From positions 90,072 to 154,071 of the forward strand of contig NZ_JABFUC010000012.1 in assembly GCF_022341425.1 (NCBI RefSeq): 64,000 nt of DNA. Direction: 5' to 3'. The translations under genes and the position numbers were made by a program. Under the pieces are notes generated by a model. It did no database searches. It had not been told where the DNA came from and worked only from the letters and a program-made list of their open reading frames with translations. Numbering within the stretch: position 1 is the stretch's first letter; each line of letters starts with the position of its first letter. Source of the stretch: Billgrantia campisalis. Its GTDB lineage: Bacteria > Pseudomonadota > Gammaproteobacteria > Pseudomonadales > Halomonadaceae. This document shows positions 27,943-35,916 of this stretch, one piece after another.

Positions 27943-28749
27943 GTGATCGAAGGGGTCAAGCACATCGTCGCCGTGGCGTCCGGCAAGGGTGGGGTGGGCA
28001 AGTCCACCGTCACCGTCAACCTGGCGCTGGCCATGGCCGCCGAGGGGTATCGGGTTGGCGTGCTCGACGCCGACATCTATGGCCCCAGTCAGGCCCAGAT
28101 GCTGGGGGTCGGCGAGGGGGTGCGTCCCGAGTCGGCCGGCGAGAACCGCTTTCGCCCGCTTCAGGCCCACGGCCTCCAGGCCATGTCCATGGCCTTTTTG
28201 GTCGACATCCGCGAGCCCATGGTGTGGCGCGGCCCCATGGTGGCCGGGGCCTTTCAGCAGCTGCTTTCCCAGACCGCCTGGGAGGCGCTGGATTACCTGT
28301 TCATCGACATGCCCCCCGGGACCGGCGACGTCCAGCTGACCCTGGCTCAGAAGGTGCCGGTGGATGGTGCGGTGATCGTCACCACCCCCCAGGACATCGC
28401 CCTGCTCGACGCCCGCAAGGGCATCGAGATGTTTCGCAAGGTGAACGTGCCGGTGCTCGGCGTGGTGGAGAACATGAGCCTGCATGTCTGCACGAACTGC
28501 GGTCATGCCGAGCCGATCTTCGGCGAGGGCGGCGGCGAGCGTATCGCCAGCGAGTACCAGACCCGCGTGCTGGGCCGGCTGCCGCTGGCGCTCTCCATCC
28601 GTGAGCAGGTCGACGGCGGCCACCCCACGGTGGTGGCCGAGCCCGACGGCGAGGTGGCCGCCACCTTCCGCGACATGGCCCGCCAGGTGGCCGAGCAGGT
28701 TGCCGGACAGCAGGAGGAGGGCCCGAGCATCTCCTTCAGCGATGATTGA
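27943..28749 (+). CDS. apbC: Iron-sulfur carrier ATPase Mrp (ApbC)
   Basis: A 268-residue ParA/MinD-type ATPase that binds and transfers [4Fe-4S] clusters. The deviant Walker A ASGKGGVGKST (residues ~12-22), LDADIYGPSQAQMLG, FIDMPPGTGDVQLTL and the cluster-binding CTNC (near residue 186) are all present. The N-terminal MIP18/DUF59 domain of longer Mrp proteins is absent. The start is the GTG at 27943, with AAGGAG 7 nt upstream; upstream in-frame ATGs lack this spacing. Confidence 0.92.
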   Translation: MIEGVKHIVAVASGKGGVGKSTVTVNLALAMAAEGYRVGVLDADIYGPSQAQMLGVGEGVRPESAGENRFRPLQAHGLQAMSMAFLVDIREPMVWRGPMVAGAFQQLLSQTAWEALDYLFIDMPPGTGDVQLTLAQKVPVDGAVIVTTPQDIALLDARKGIEMFRKVNVPVLGVVENMSLHVCTNCGHAEPIFGEGGGERIASEYQTRVLGRLPLALSIREQVDGGHPTVVAEPDGEVAATFRDMARQVAEQVAGQQEEGPSISFSDD

Positions 28750-28762
28750 CTCCCGAAGCGAG

Positions 28763-28942
28763 GGGCGCCGGGGGCAGGCCGAAGAGGAGGTCCTACGCCA
28801 GGGGTGAGGAGCACTGCTCCGAACGGGCTGGCCATGGATGGCCAGCACCGGCCCTGCGAGCGGAGCGGGACGCGAGAGCGAAGCAGGGCGTCGGTAGCGC
28901 CCAAGGAGGGGTTTACAGCGCCTCCTCGCAGGCCTGCCCCCG
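28763..28942 (+). repeat. Intergenic repeat element, long copy
   Basis: A second copy of the urtA-urtB element: the ends (GGGCGCCGGGGGCAGG and CCTGCCCCCGGG) and the segment TCGGTAGCGCCCA...GGTTTACAGCGCC are shared with 3404-3502. About 80 bp of extra sequence sits in the middle and carries a perfect 7-bp stem with TGGA loop (28828-28845). Two positions (CATGGATG, and CAAGGAGG at 28902-28909) fit CANGGANG. This element plus a terminator fills the 315-bp gap between apbC and dcd. Confidence 0.75.
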
Positions 28943-28992
28943 GGTCAGCCCCGTGTTGTTATCGAATACCCTTGGGCGGATGACGCTCGCCG

Positions 28993-29026
28993 CCGGGGCC
29001 GCTATGATAGCGGCCCCGGTTTTTTG
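28993..29026 (+). terminator. Canonical intrinsic terminator upstream of dcd
   Basis: Perfect 12-bp stem (28993-29004 with 29008-29019), TGA loop, followed directly by six T residues. It ends transcription from apbC just before the dcd start. Confidence 0.9.
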
Positions 29027-29064
29027 GTTCTTACCCTTCGTTTTCAACCCAGCAGGATGTCCCG

Positions 29065-29631
29065 ATGAGCATCAAGTCCGACAACTGGATCCGCCGCATG
29101 GCCGAGCGGGAAGGCATGATCGAGCCCTTCGAGCACGACCAGGTGCGCTATGTGAACGACCGTCGGGTGATCTCCTACGGGACCTCCAGCTACGGCTACG
29201 ATGTGCGCTGCGCCGACGAGTTCAAGGTGTTCACCAACATCCACTCGGCGGTGGTCGACCCCAAGGCCTTCGACGAAAAGAGCTTCGTCGACATCAAGGG
29301 CGATGTCTGCATCATCCCGCCCAACTCCTTCGCCCTGGCGCGCACCGTGGAGTACTTCCGCATCCCGCGCAGCGTGCTGACCATCTGCCTGGGCAAGTCC
29401 ACCTATGCGCGTTGCGGCATCATCGTCAACGTGACGCCGCTGGAGCCGGAGTGGGAAGGCCACGTGACCCTGGAGTTCTCCAACACCACCAACCTCCCGG
29501 CCAAGATCTACGCCAACGAAGGCGTGGCGCAGATGCTGTTCCTGGAGTCCGACGAGGTGTGTCAGACCTCCTACAAGGATCGCGGCGGCAAGTATATGGG
29601 GCAGCGGGGCGTCACCTTGCCTCGCACGTAA
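29065..29631 (+). CDS. dcd: dCTP deaminase
   Basis: A 188-residue homotrimeric enzyme that deaminates dCTP to dUTP, the main source of dTMP precursor in many proteobacteria. Family motifs: [14 protein letters not shown] near residue 37, the catalytic-site segment [24 protein letters not shown] near residue 117 (with the conserved Glu), and the C-terminal lid [17 protein letters not shown]. Length equals other Dcd proteins. CAGCAGGA precedes the ATG. Confidence 0.97.
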   Translation: MSIKSDNWIRRMAEREGMIEPFEHDQVRYVNDRRVISYGTSSYGYDVRCADEFKVFTNIHSAVVDPKAFDEKSFVDIKGDVCIIPPNSFALARTVEYFRIPRSVLTICLGKSTYARCGIIVNVTPLEPEWEGHVTLEFSNTTNLPAKIYANEGVAQMLFLESDEVCQTSYKDRGGKYMGQRGVTLPRT

Positions 29632-29704
29632 GGTAGCTATCAGGTACGAGGAGCGAGGTACAAGGGAACCCTCGACTCGCTCCTTATTCCTTCGATCAAT
29701 ACTG

Positions 29705-29802
29705 CCTCGAACCTCGAACCTCGAACCTCGAACCTCGAACCTCGAACCTCGAACCTCGAACCTCGAACCTCGAACCTCGAACCTCGAACCCCGAACCTCG
29801 AA
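29705..29802. repeat. Heptanucleotide tandem repeat, 14 units
   Basis: Fourteen uninterrupted copies of CCTCGAA (one variant, CCCCGAA at 29789), abutting the stop codon of purN. A looser G-rich counterpart (GAGGAGCGAGGTAC) stands upstream at 29648-29662. It lies between the convergent dcd and purN genes. Related arrays occur at 58757 and 63881. Confidence 0.95.
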
Positions 29803-29803
29803 C

Positions 29804-30535
29804 CTACTCCTCGTCCAGCTCCTCCGCCGCGTCGGCGTGGGACATGCGCAGGCCGTGGGGCGGTAGCGGCATGCCGTCGAAGGTGGCGCCTTCGGCCTCG
29901 AGCTTCAGGCGCCCCTCAAGGAACCACTTCACCGCGATGGGATAGATCAGGTGCTCGCGGGCGTGCACCTTCGCCTTGAGGCTCTCCTCGGTTTCGTCGG
30001 CAGCGACGGCCACTTCGGCCTGCACCACCACCGGGCCCCCGTCGAGCTCCTCGGTGACGAAGTGCACGCTGCAGCCGTGCTCGGCCACGCCGTCGGCCAG
30101 CGCCCGGGCATGGGTATTGAGCCCCTGGTAGGCGGGCAGCAGCGAGGGGTGGATATTGAGCATCCGCCCGAAGTAGCGCTGCACGAAGCGCGGCGTGAGA
30201 ATCCGCATGAAACCGGCCAGCACGATCAGGTCCGGCTCATGGCGTTCGATCACCTTGATCAGGGCGCCGTCGTAGGCGTCTCGGCTCTCGTACTCGCGAT
30301 GGGGCAGGACCACGGCGTCGATGCCCGCGTCCCGGGCACGCTGCAGGCCGTAAGCTTCCGGCTCGTTGGAGATCACCGCGACGATCTCGCCACCCAGTCG
30401 ATCATGGGTCTGTTCGTCGATCAGCGCCTGGAGGTTGCTGCCGCTGCCCGAGATGAGCACCACCACCCGACGCACCTCGCTGGGTTCCGGGGTGATATCG
30501 CGCAGGGTGTCGCTCTGATAGTCGGTGTCGGTCAT
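29804..30535 (-). CDS. purN: Phosphoribosylglycinamide formyltransferase PurN
   Basis: A 243-residue GAR transformylase using 10-formyl-tetrahydrofolate in purine synthesis. Visible are [18 protein letters not shown] (residues ~22-39), [13 protein letters not shown], the formyl-folate loop [13 protein letters not shown], catalytic Asn-His in [14 protein letters not shown] and Asp in [11 protein letters not shown]. About 20 N-terminal residues and a C-terminal extension ending ELDEE exceed the E. coli protein (212 residues). The ATG at 30535 overlaps the purM stop (ATGA). The long open frame continuing upstream antisense to purM is not coding. Confidence 0.95.
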   Translation of the reverse strand: MTDTDYQSDTLRDITPEPSEVRRVVVLISGSGSNLQALIDEQTHDRLGGEIVAVISNEPEAYGLQRARDAGIDAVVLPHREYESRDAYDGALIKVIERHEPDLIVLAGFMRILTPRFVQRYFGRMLNIHPSLLPAYQGLNTHARALADGVAEHGCSVHFVTEELDGGPVVVQAEVAVAADETEESLKAKVHAREHLIYPIAVKWFLEGRLKLEAEGATFDGMPLPPHGLRMSHADAAEELDEE

Positions 30536-31608
30536 GGCTTGAGGTTCTCCAGCCGGACCGGCTCCTCGTCGGCCTGCCGCGCCACGATCTCGCCGATACG
30601 GTGGACCGTTTCGCCCTGGGCCTGGAGATGGGCGCGGGCCTGGTCGGCCTGCTCGGCGGCCACCACCACCACCATGCCGATGCCGCAGTTGAGCACGCGA
30701 TGCATCTCGTGTTCGTCGACGTTGCCCTGTGCCTGGAGCCAGTCGAACACCGCCGGCCGGGTCCAACTGGCCACGTCGATGCGCGCGCCGAGGGTGTCGG
30801 GCAGCACCCGGGGGATGTTCTCCAGCAGGCCGCCGCCGGTGATATGCGACAGCGCATGCACCTCGACGCCGCTCTCCTTGATCAGCGACAGCAGCGGCTT
30901 GACGTAGATGCGGGTGGGGGCGAGCAGGGCATCGCCCAGCGCCCGGCCGTCCAGGGCGGTATCCAGCGAGGCGCCGCTGACCTCGAGAATCTTGCGGATC
31001 AGCGAGTAGCCGTTGGAGTGGGGGCCGGAGGAGGCGATGCCCAGCAGCACGTCGCCCTCGGCCACCTTGCTGCCGTCGAGGATCTCGGATTTCTCCACCA
31101 CGCCCACGCAGAAGCCGGCCAGATCGTAGTCGCTGCCCTCGTACATGCCCGGCATCTCGGCGGTCTCGCCGCCGACCAAGGCGCAGCCCGCCTGCTCGCA
31201 GCCCTCGCCGATACCGGTGACCACGTCGGCGGCGATGTCCACATCGAGCTTGCCCGTGGCATAGTAGTCGAGGAACAGCAGCGGCTCGGCGCCGGCCACC
31301 ACCAGGTCGTTGACGCACATGGCCACCAGGTCGATGCCGATGGTGTCGTGCTTGCCGAGATCCATGGCCAGGCGCAGCTTGGTGCCGACGCCGTCGGTGC
31401 CGGATACCAGGACCGGCTCGCGATAGCCGCTGGGCAGCTGGCACAGGGCGCCGAACCCGCCGAGACCGCCCATCACTTCCGGACGCGCGGTGCGCTTGGC
31501 GACGCCCTTGATACGATCGACCAGGGCATTGCCGGCATCGATGTCGACGCCGGCATCCTTGTAGTTGAGCGAAGCCTTGGGCGGCTGGGCGGAAGTGGAG
31601 TCGGTCAT
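30532..31608 (-). CDS. purM: Phosphoribosylformylglycinamidine cyclo-ligase PurM
   Basis: A 358-residue AIR synthetase, step five of purine biosynthesis. Motifs include [13 protein letters not shown] near residue 68, [21 protein letters not shown] near residue 95, [14 protein letters not shown] near residue 140, and [16 protein letters not shown] near residue 254. It forms the usual purMN operon, overlapping purN by four bases, and is divergent from the AI-2E family permease gene. Confidence 0.97.
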   Translation of the reverse strand: MTDSTSAQPPKASLNYKDAGVDIDAGNALVDRIKGVAKRTARPEVMGGLGGFGALCQLPSGYREPVLVSGTDGVGTKLRLAMDLGKHDTIGIDLVAMCVNDLVVAGAEPLLFLDYYATGKLDVDIAADVVTGIGEGCEQAGCALVGGETAEMPGMYEGSDYDLAGFCVGVVEKSEILDGSKVAEGDVLLGIASSGPHSNGYSLIRKILEVSGASLDTALDGRALGDALLAPTRIYVKPLLSLIKESGVEVHALSHITGGGLLENIPRVLPDTLGARIDVASWTRPAVFDWLQAQGNVDEHEMHRVLNCGIGMVVVVAAEQADQARAHLQAQGETVHRIGEIVARQADEEPVRLENLKP

Positions 31609-31765
31609 GGCCTGTCCTGTGTGTGAATCGCTGTCGATGCAACATCGGCACGGGCGCGGCTCGCCGCCTGCCGGCCGACGGTCGGTGGGGAAGATCGGGG
31701 CGGAATTGTAGCATCACGGCGCACGGCCCGCATCGCCGTGACGAGGTCAAGGAGAGGAGCAAGCG

Positions 31766-32842
31766 ATGCGCAGAGAGTGGTGGGTTCTGATCGGGGCCGT
31801 GGTGCTGGTCTGGCTGCTGTTTCAGCTGGAAGCCATGCTGATGCCGTTCATTGCCGGCATGATTCTCGCCTACCTGGCCGACCCCTTGGCCAACCGCCTG
31901 CAGCGCCTGGGCCTGTCGCGCCCGCTGGCGGTGTGCGCGGTGTTTCTGGTGATGATTCTGCTGCTGGTGCTGTCGCTGCTGGTGCTGATCCCCCTGGCGG
32001 CGCAGCAGGTGCGTCAGTTCGCGCTGGTGGTGCCGGGTATCTTCGAGTGGGTCGAAAACGTGCTGGCCCCGCAGATCCAGGCCTGGACGGGGCTGGACGT
32101 GGCGGCTGATCTGGACAATCTCCGCGAGACCCTGTCCGAGCACTGGCAGGATGCCGGCGGCTATCTGGCCCAGTTCCTGGGGCAGGTGGGGCGTTCGGGC
32201 ATGGCGCTGATCACCTGGGTCACCTACGTGGCGCTGATTCCGGTGGTCACTTTCTACCTGCTGCTCGACTGGGAGCGCTTCATCGCCAACCTGCGCAACA
32301 TGCTGCCGCGCCAGTGGGAGCCGGACGCGGTGCGCGTGGTGGAGCGCTGCAACGAGGTGCTGTCGGCCTTCCTGCGCGGCCAGCTGCTGGTAATGCTGAC
32401 GCTCGGTGCCATCTATGCCATCGGCCTGACCCTGATGGGGGTGCGCTTTGGCCTGCTGATTGGCATCATCTCGGGGCTGGCGAGTATCGTGCCCTTCCTC
32501 GGGTTTATCGTCGGCATCAGCGTGGCGCTGATCGTGGCGTTTTTCCAGTTTGGCAGCTGGCTGGCGCTGCTCGGAGTCGTCGTGGTGTTCACCGTCGGCC
32601 AGATCATCGAAAGCACCCTGTTGCAGCCCAAGCTGCTGGGCAACCGAATCGGGCTGCATCCGGTGGCCGTCATCTTCGCCGTGCTGGCCGGAGGCAACCT
32701 GTTTGGCTTCACCGGGGTGCTGCTGGCGCTGCCGGCGGCGGCCGTGATCATGGTACTCTTGCGGGAACTCAAGGACCGCTACAAGCGCAGCAGCTTGTAC
32801 GATGCCGGCCTACGCAAAAGACACGACGAGGATTCTCCATGA
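31766..32842 (+). CDS. AI-2E family transporter (PerM/YhhT-like permease)
   Basis: A 358-residue membrane protein with the UPF0118/AI-2E transporter architecture: paired N-terminal helices (VLIGAVVLVWLLFQLEAML and MPFIAGMILAYLADPL), a soluble middle part, then a C-terminal helical bundle with GLASIVPFLGFIVGISVALIVAFF and the family motif LLQPKLLGNRIGLHPVAVIFAV. AAGGAGAGGAG precedes the ATG. The hda gene starts inside its stop region (four-base overlap), a PerM-Hda pairing also seen in other gammaproteobacteria near purM. Confidence 0.9.
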   Translation: MRREWWVLIGAVVLVWLLFQLEAMLMPFIAGMILAYLADPLANRLQRLGLSRPLAVCAVFLVMILLLVLSLLVLIPLAAQQVRQFALVVPGIFEWVENVLAPQIQAWTGLDVAADLDNLRETLSEHWQDAGGYLAQFLGQVGRSGMALITWVTYVALIPVVTFYLLLDWERFIANLRNMLPRQWEPDAVRVVERCNEVLSAFLRGQLLVMLTLGAIYAIGLTLMGVRFGLLIGIISGLASIVPFLGFIVGISVALIVAFFQFGSWLALLGVVVVFTVGQIIESTLLQPKLLGNRIGLHPVAVIFAVLAGGNLFGFTGVLLALPAAAVIMVLLRELKDRYKRSSLYDAGLRKRHDEDSP

Positions 32843-33540
32843 GCCGTGCACCGGCGCAGCTGCCGTTGGGAGTGGGGCTGCGCGATGATGCCACTTTCGC
32901 CAGCTTCCTGCCGGGGAGCAATGCCGGTCTCGTGGACCGGCTGACTCACCAGCTCGACGCAGCGGGGGAGCCCTTTGTGTATCTATGGGGGGCGTCGGGT
33001 ACCGGTCGCACGCACCTGCTGCAGGCGGCCTGTCACGCGGCTTCCGACCGCGACCTGCGCGCCCTTTACCTGCCGCTCAACGAGCTGGGGCACTTTCCGC
33101 CGCTGATGCTCGAGGAAGCGGAGCGGCTCGACCTGGTGGCCATCGACGATGTCGACGTGGTGGTGGGGCGGCGACGCTGGGAGGAGGGCCTCTTCCACGC
33201 CTTCAACCGGCTCCGCGATGCCGGCAGGCGGCTGATCATGGCGGCCGATACCTCGCCCCGCCAGCTGCCGGTGAAGCTACCCGACCTGGCCTCGCGCCTG
33301 ACCTGGGGAGTGACTTTCCATCTTCAGGGGCTCGACGACGCGCAGCGGCTTCAGGCACTGCAGCTGCGTGCCCGGGTGCGCGGCATGCAGCTGCCCGACG
33401 AGGTGGCCCGCTATATCCTGCACCGGGGCCCGCGTGGGCTCGGTGCGCTGTGCGAGGCGCTCGAGACCCTGGACCGCGCCTCGCTGTCCGCCCAGCGCAA
33501 GCTGACCATCCCCTTCGTCAAGCAGGCGCTGGGCTGGTAG
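32839..33540 (+). CDS. hda: DnaA regulatory inactivator Hda
   Basis: A 233-residue AAA+ protein that, with the DNA-loaded sliding clamp, stimulates ATP hydrolysis by DnaA to prevent re-initiation. The N-terminal clamp-binding motif QLPLGV (residues 7-12), the DnaA-like Walker A GASGTGRTHLLQA near residue 51, LVAIDDVDVV (Walker B) and the sensor/arginine-finger part SRLTWGVTFHLQGLDD are present. The ATG 32839 overlaps the previous stop; the frame continues upstream but is not coding there. Confidence 0.94.
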   Translation: MSRAPAQLPLGVGLRDDATFASFLPGSNAGLVDRLTHQLDAAGEPFVYLWGASGTGRTHLLQAACHAASDRDLRALYLPLNELGHFPPLMLEEAERLDLVAIDDVDVVVGRRRWEEGLFHAFNRLRDAGRRLIMAADTSPRQLPVKLPDLASRLTWGVTFHLQGLDDAQRLQALQLRARVRGMQLPDEVARYILHRGPRGLGALCEALETLDRASLSAQRKLTIPFVKQALGW

Positions 33541-33570
33541 GGCGAGCTGGGGAGCCGCCGTGCCTCGTGC

Positions 33571-34431
33571 TCAGCGCTGACACAGCTGTTCGGTGCGGTA
33601 CTTGAAGGAGTTGAGCACGTCTTCCTGGGCGAAGCCGTTGTCCACCAGGGTCTGTTCCCAGGCGCGGGTTGGCTTGAAGGCCAGAAGTGCCTCGTTGACC
33701 GCATCGCGAAGCGCTTCGGATTCGGGGCCGAAGGCGAAGCCGCCCCAGCTGCGCACCTCCTCGCCGTCGAGGATCGGGTCGATGAAATCCATGGCCGCCT
33801 CCACCTCCTGGCTCTGCTGGTCCAGGGCGGTCACCGTCAGGCCGGTGGCCGCATAGGCGTCGGCAGCGCCGTTAAGGATGGCGTCGATGGCCTGCTCGTT
33901 GCGCTCGATGGTGACGATTTTCTCCTCCGCCACGCCGAGCGCCTTCAGGGTATCGGCTTGATCGGCGCCCGCCATGACCGCGACCCGAAAGTCGTTGCGC
34001 TTGGCGAAGTCCTCATAGGCCTGCAGTTCGAGGGGGTTGCCGGCCCGCACCAGCAGCCCCTCACCGTAGGTGGTGTTGGGTTCGGAGTAGAGGATCAGCT
34101 CGCAGCGGTGGGGCAGGATGGCCATTTCGGCGGCAGCCATGTCGAAGCGCCCTTCGCGCAGGCCCGGGATGAGGTCGCTGAAATCGGTGACGATCCACTC
34201 GATGTCATCGACGCCGATTGCCTCCATGAGGTGCAGGGCCACCTCCGGACCGGCACCGCGAGGCTCACCGTCACTGTCCAGGTAGCCGTAGGGCACTTCG
34301 TTGGCCACGGCGATCCGGATGCCGTTCTCGCGTATCTCGTCCAGGCTGGCGGCGCTTGCCGGCACCAGGCCGATCATAAGCGTCCCGATGGCCAGCCGTA
34401 TCGGCCAGCCGGCACTGTTGACGTGACTCAT
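33571..34431 (-). CDS. Ectoine/hydroxyectoine-type ABC transporter substrate-binding protein (EhuB-like), orphan
   Basis: A 286-residue periplasmic binding protein of the polar amino acid family. After a signal peptide (LAIGTLMIGLVPASA-A) the mature protein shows ANEVPYGYLDSDGEPRG, DLIPGLREGRFDMAAAEMAI and NPLELQAYEDFA, which align with EhuB, the ectoine-binding protein. The ATG 34431 has GGCGGAG upstream. No permease or ATPase genes adjoin it, so it is an orphan that either serves a distant transporter or a sensory role. The exact ligand is unproven. Confidence 0.78.
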   Translation of the reverse strand: MSHVNSAGWPIRLAIGTLMIGLVPASAASLDEIRENGIRIAVANEVPYGYLDSDGEPRGAGPEVALHLMEAIGVDDIEWIVTDFSDLIPGLREGRFDMAAAEMAILPHRCELILYSEPNTTYGEGLLVRAGNPLELQAYEDFAKRNDFRVAVMAGADQADTLKALGVAEEKIVTIERNEQAIDAILNGAADAYAATGLTVTALDQQSQEVEAAMDFIDPILDGEEVRSWGGFAFGPESEALRDAVNEALLAFKPTRAWEQTLVDNGFAQEDVLNSFKYRTEQLCQR

Positions 34432-34533
34432 CTCCGCCCCTCCGGTGTGTCGGGTTGCATGGCCCGGTGGCGCTTGGGCCCGGGCCTTTGGCCACAACAT
34501 AGGCGACACGCCGGTGGACCGCCAGCCGGGGCC

Positions 34534-35088
34534 TCAGCGGGTGAGGTTGACCTGCAGCGACCGGCCGTTGCTCAGGGTGACCTGGCGGATGATGATCTGT
34601 CGCTGACCGCTTGCCGGGTCGACCATGCTGCCCGAGACATAGAATTCGCCGGGGGGCAGGCCGTTCAGGGTGAAGTTGCCGTTGCCGTCGGTGCGGGTGG
34701 TGTGGGTATATTCCCGGGCCCGGGGGTCCGCCGGCTCCACGGCGCGCCCGGCCAGGGCGTTTTCCGCGGCCTCGGCGGAATAGGTGGTGACCGGGGCCAC
34801 CGAGACGGTTTCGCCGGCGGCGGCCACGCCGTTCAGGGCCAGGCGGCCGCTTACCGTGGCGTTGCCGGTTCTGGGCAGCGCCGCATACTCCGCCTCGGGA
34901 AAGCTGACCTGTCGGGCGACCCGACCGGGGGAGGGCGCGGTGGGGGCATCCCGCTCGATCTCCGGCGCCGGCTGGGTGCCGATATCGATGACTTCGATGC
35001 GCTCGGGAGGCAGGACAGGGCGGGGCTCCATCATCTGACAGCCCGTGAGGGCCAGGCCAAGCAAGGCCACCGGTATCCAGGCTTTCAT
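34534..35088 (-). CDS. Lipoprotein with carboxypeptidase-regulatory-like (Ig-type) repeat
   Basis: A 184-residue predicted lipoprotein: MKAWIPVALLGLALTGC with the lipobox Cys at residue 17. The C-terminal half (VSGRLALNGVAAAGETVSVAP and DGNGNFTLNGLPPGEFYVSG) resembles the beta-sandwich found in carboxypeptidase-regulatory-like domains. It has no assigned function. I start at 35088 so that the signal is intact; the longer frame to 35130 would bury it. A strong terminator separates it from the upstream phasin gene. Confidence 0.65.
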   Translation of the reverse strand: MKAWIPVALLGLALTGCQMMEPRPVLPPERIEVIDIGTQPAPEIERDAPTAPSPGRVARQVSFPEAEYAALPRTGNATVSGRLALNGVAAAGETVSVAPVTTYSAEAAENALAGRAVEPADPRAREYTHTTRTDGNGNFTLNGLPPGEFYVSGSMVDPASGQRQIIIRQVTLSNGRSLQVNLTR

Positions 35089-35167
35089 GGTATCGCGTCC
35101 TCGTGTTTGGGCCCCGTGCAATCGCAGCATATACGATCCGCCAGGACCCGCAACAGGCCGAGTGGCC

Positions 35168-35215
35168 GGCCCAACGCAAGAAACCCGCCGACCGGCGGGT
35201 TTCTTGCGTTGGGCC
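35168..35215 (-). terminator. 22-bp perfect-stem terminator after the phasin gene
   Basis: Arms 35168-35189 and 35194-35215 are exact complements around a GACC loop. The inner stem contains the GCGGGTTTCTT pattern typical of intrinsic terminators, and the hairpin works in either orientation. It lies 32 bp past the phasin stop and 80 bp before the lipoprotein start. Confidence 0.85.
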
Positions 35216-35246
35216 TGCGATGCCGGCGAGTGGCCGGCCAGCGGGC

Positions 35247-35627
35247 TTACTTGGCGGTCTTGGTGGCCGCTTCCTGCGCCTGCTTGACGTTGGACTCGGC
35301 CAGCTTCTGGCTCTGCTGGACGAAGTCCTGCTGCAGGGAGACGACCTTCTCGGCGTCGCCCTTCAGGCGCTCGGTTAGCTCCTTGGCGACGTTCTGCTGG
35401 CCTTCCAGGTAGCTGCGCAGGCCTTCGGCATCCTTGACGTTGAGCAGGTTGCGCACCTGAGCCAGGCCAGTGTCGGTGTAGGCCTTGGTGGCGTCGAGCT
35501 GGGCATTGACCAGCTTCTCGGTGAAGTCGACGCTCAGGGCGGCATAGGCGCGGGCCGGAGCGAAGAAGATCGACTCGAACTGCTTGGTGTCGAACTGCTT
35601 GGGATCGATGTTGAACTGGCTGATCAT
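35247..35627 (-). CDS. phaP: Phasin family protein (PHA granule-associated)
   Basis: A 126-residue amphipathic helical protein of the phasin_2 family (FESIFFAPARAYAALSVDFTEKLVNAQLDATKAYTD near residues 18-52, then helical LRSYLEGQQNVAKELTERL and QQDFVQQSQKLAESN). Phasins coat polyhydroxyalkanoate granules and control their size. The ATG 35627 has CGGAGGT 6 nt upstream. The gene is a single unit with its own promoter and terminator. No pha synthase gene is in the window, so the symbol rests on family resemblance. Confidence 0.85.
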   Translation of the reverse strand: MISQFNIDPKQFDTKQFESIFFAPARAYAALSVDFTEKLVNAQLDATKAYTDTGLAQVRNLLNVKDAEGLRSYLEGQQNVAKELTERLKGDAEKVVSLQQDFVQQSQKLAESNVKQAQEAATKTAK

Positions 35628-35688
35628 GATGAAACCTCCGGGGCTCATTGGGTGACGTCGAGCGGGAGACCCCGCTCTGATGCAGTGC

Positions 35689-35717
35689 ACAATATCAAAG
35701 TGAATTTTGCGGTGCAA
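35689..35717 (-). promoter_or_regulatory. Sigma-70 promoter of the phasin gene
   Basis: On the minus strand TTGCAC and TATTGT are separated by exactly 17 bp within an AT-rich island, giving a start near 35682 and a leader of about 55 nt to the phasin ATG. Confidence 0.6.
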
Positions 35718-35916
35718 CATAGTTTTGCCATTAGCCCGAAGCTGCACGGAGAAGAGAGGGGAGGCGCCCGTCTGGGTCCGGCCCTGCCGCCGTTGGCAGC
35801 AGGCGGCAGGCCGGTAATAGTCGCTATGTAGAACGAGCGGTGTGAACCATGCTTGCATGGGGCGCGTGGCGCAACCAAGGTAAGGTAAGTCATCGATACC
35901 GACCAAGGAGGTCACC

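Noticed and set aside
29003..29008. TATGAT inside the terminator stem as the dcd -10 box
   Set aside because: The nearest -35-like TTGGGC is 25 bp away, and the bases belong to the loop of a perfect terminator hairpin.
29705..29802. Heptamer array considered as a CRISPR
   Set aside because: Seven-base units are directly adjacent, with no spacers, and no cas genes are in the window.
29804..32659. A 951-codon minus-strand frame covering purN and everything upstream
   Set aside because: Only the purN part (from 30535) has family motifs; the rest is antisense to the AI-2E permease gene and out of frame with purM, a GC-rich shadow.
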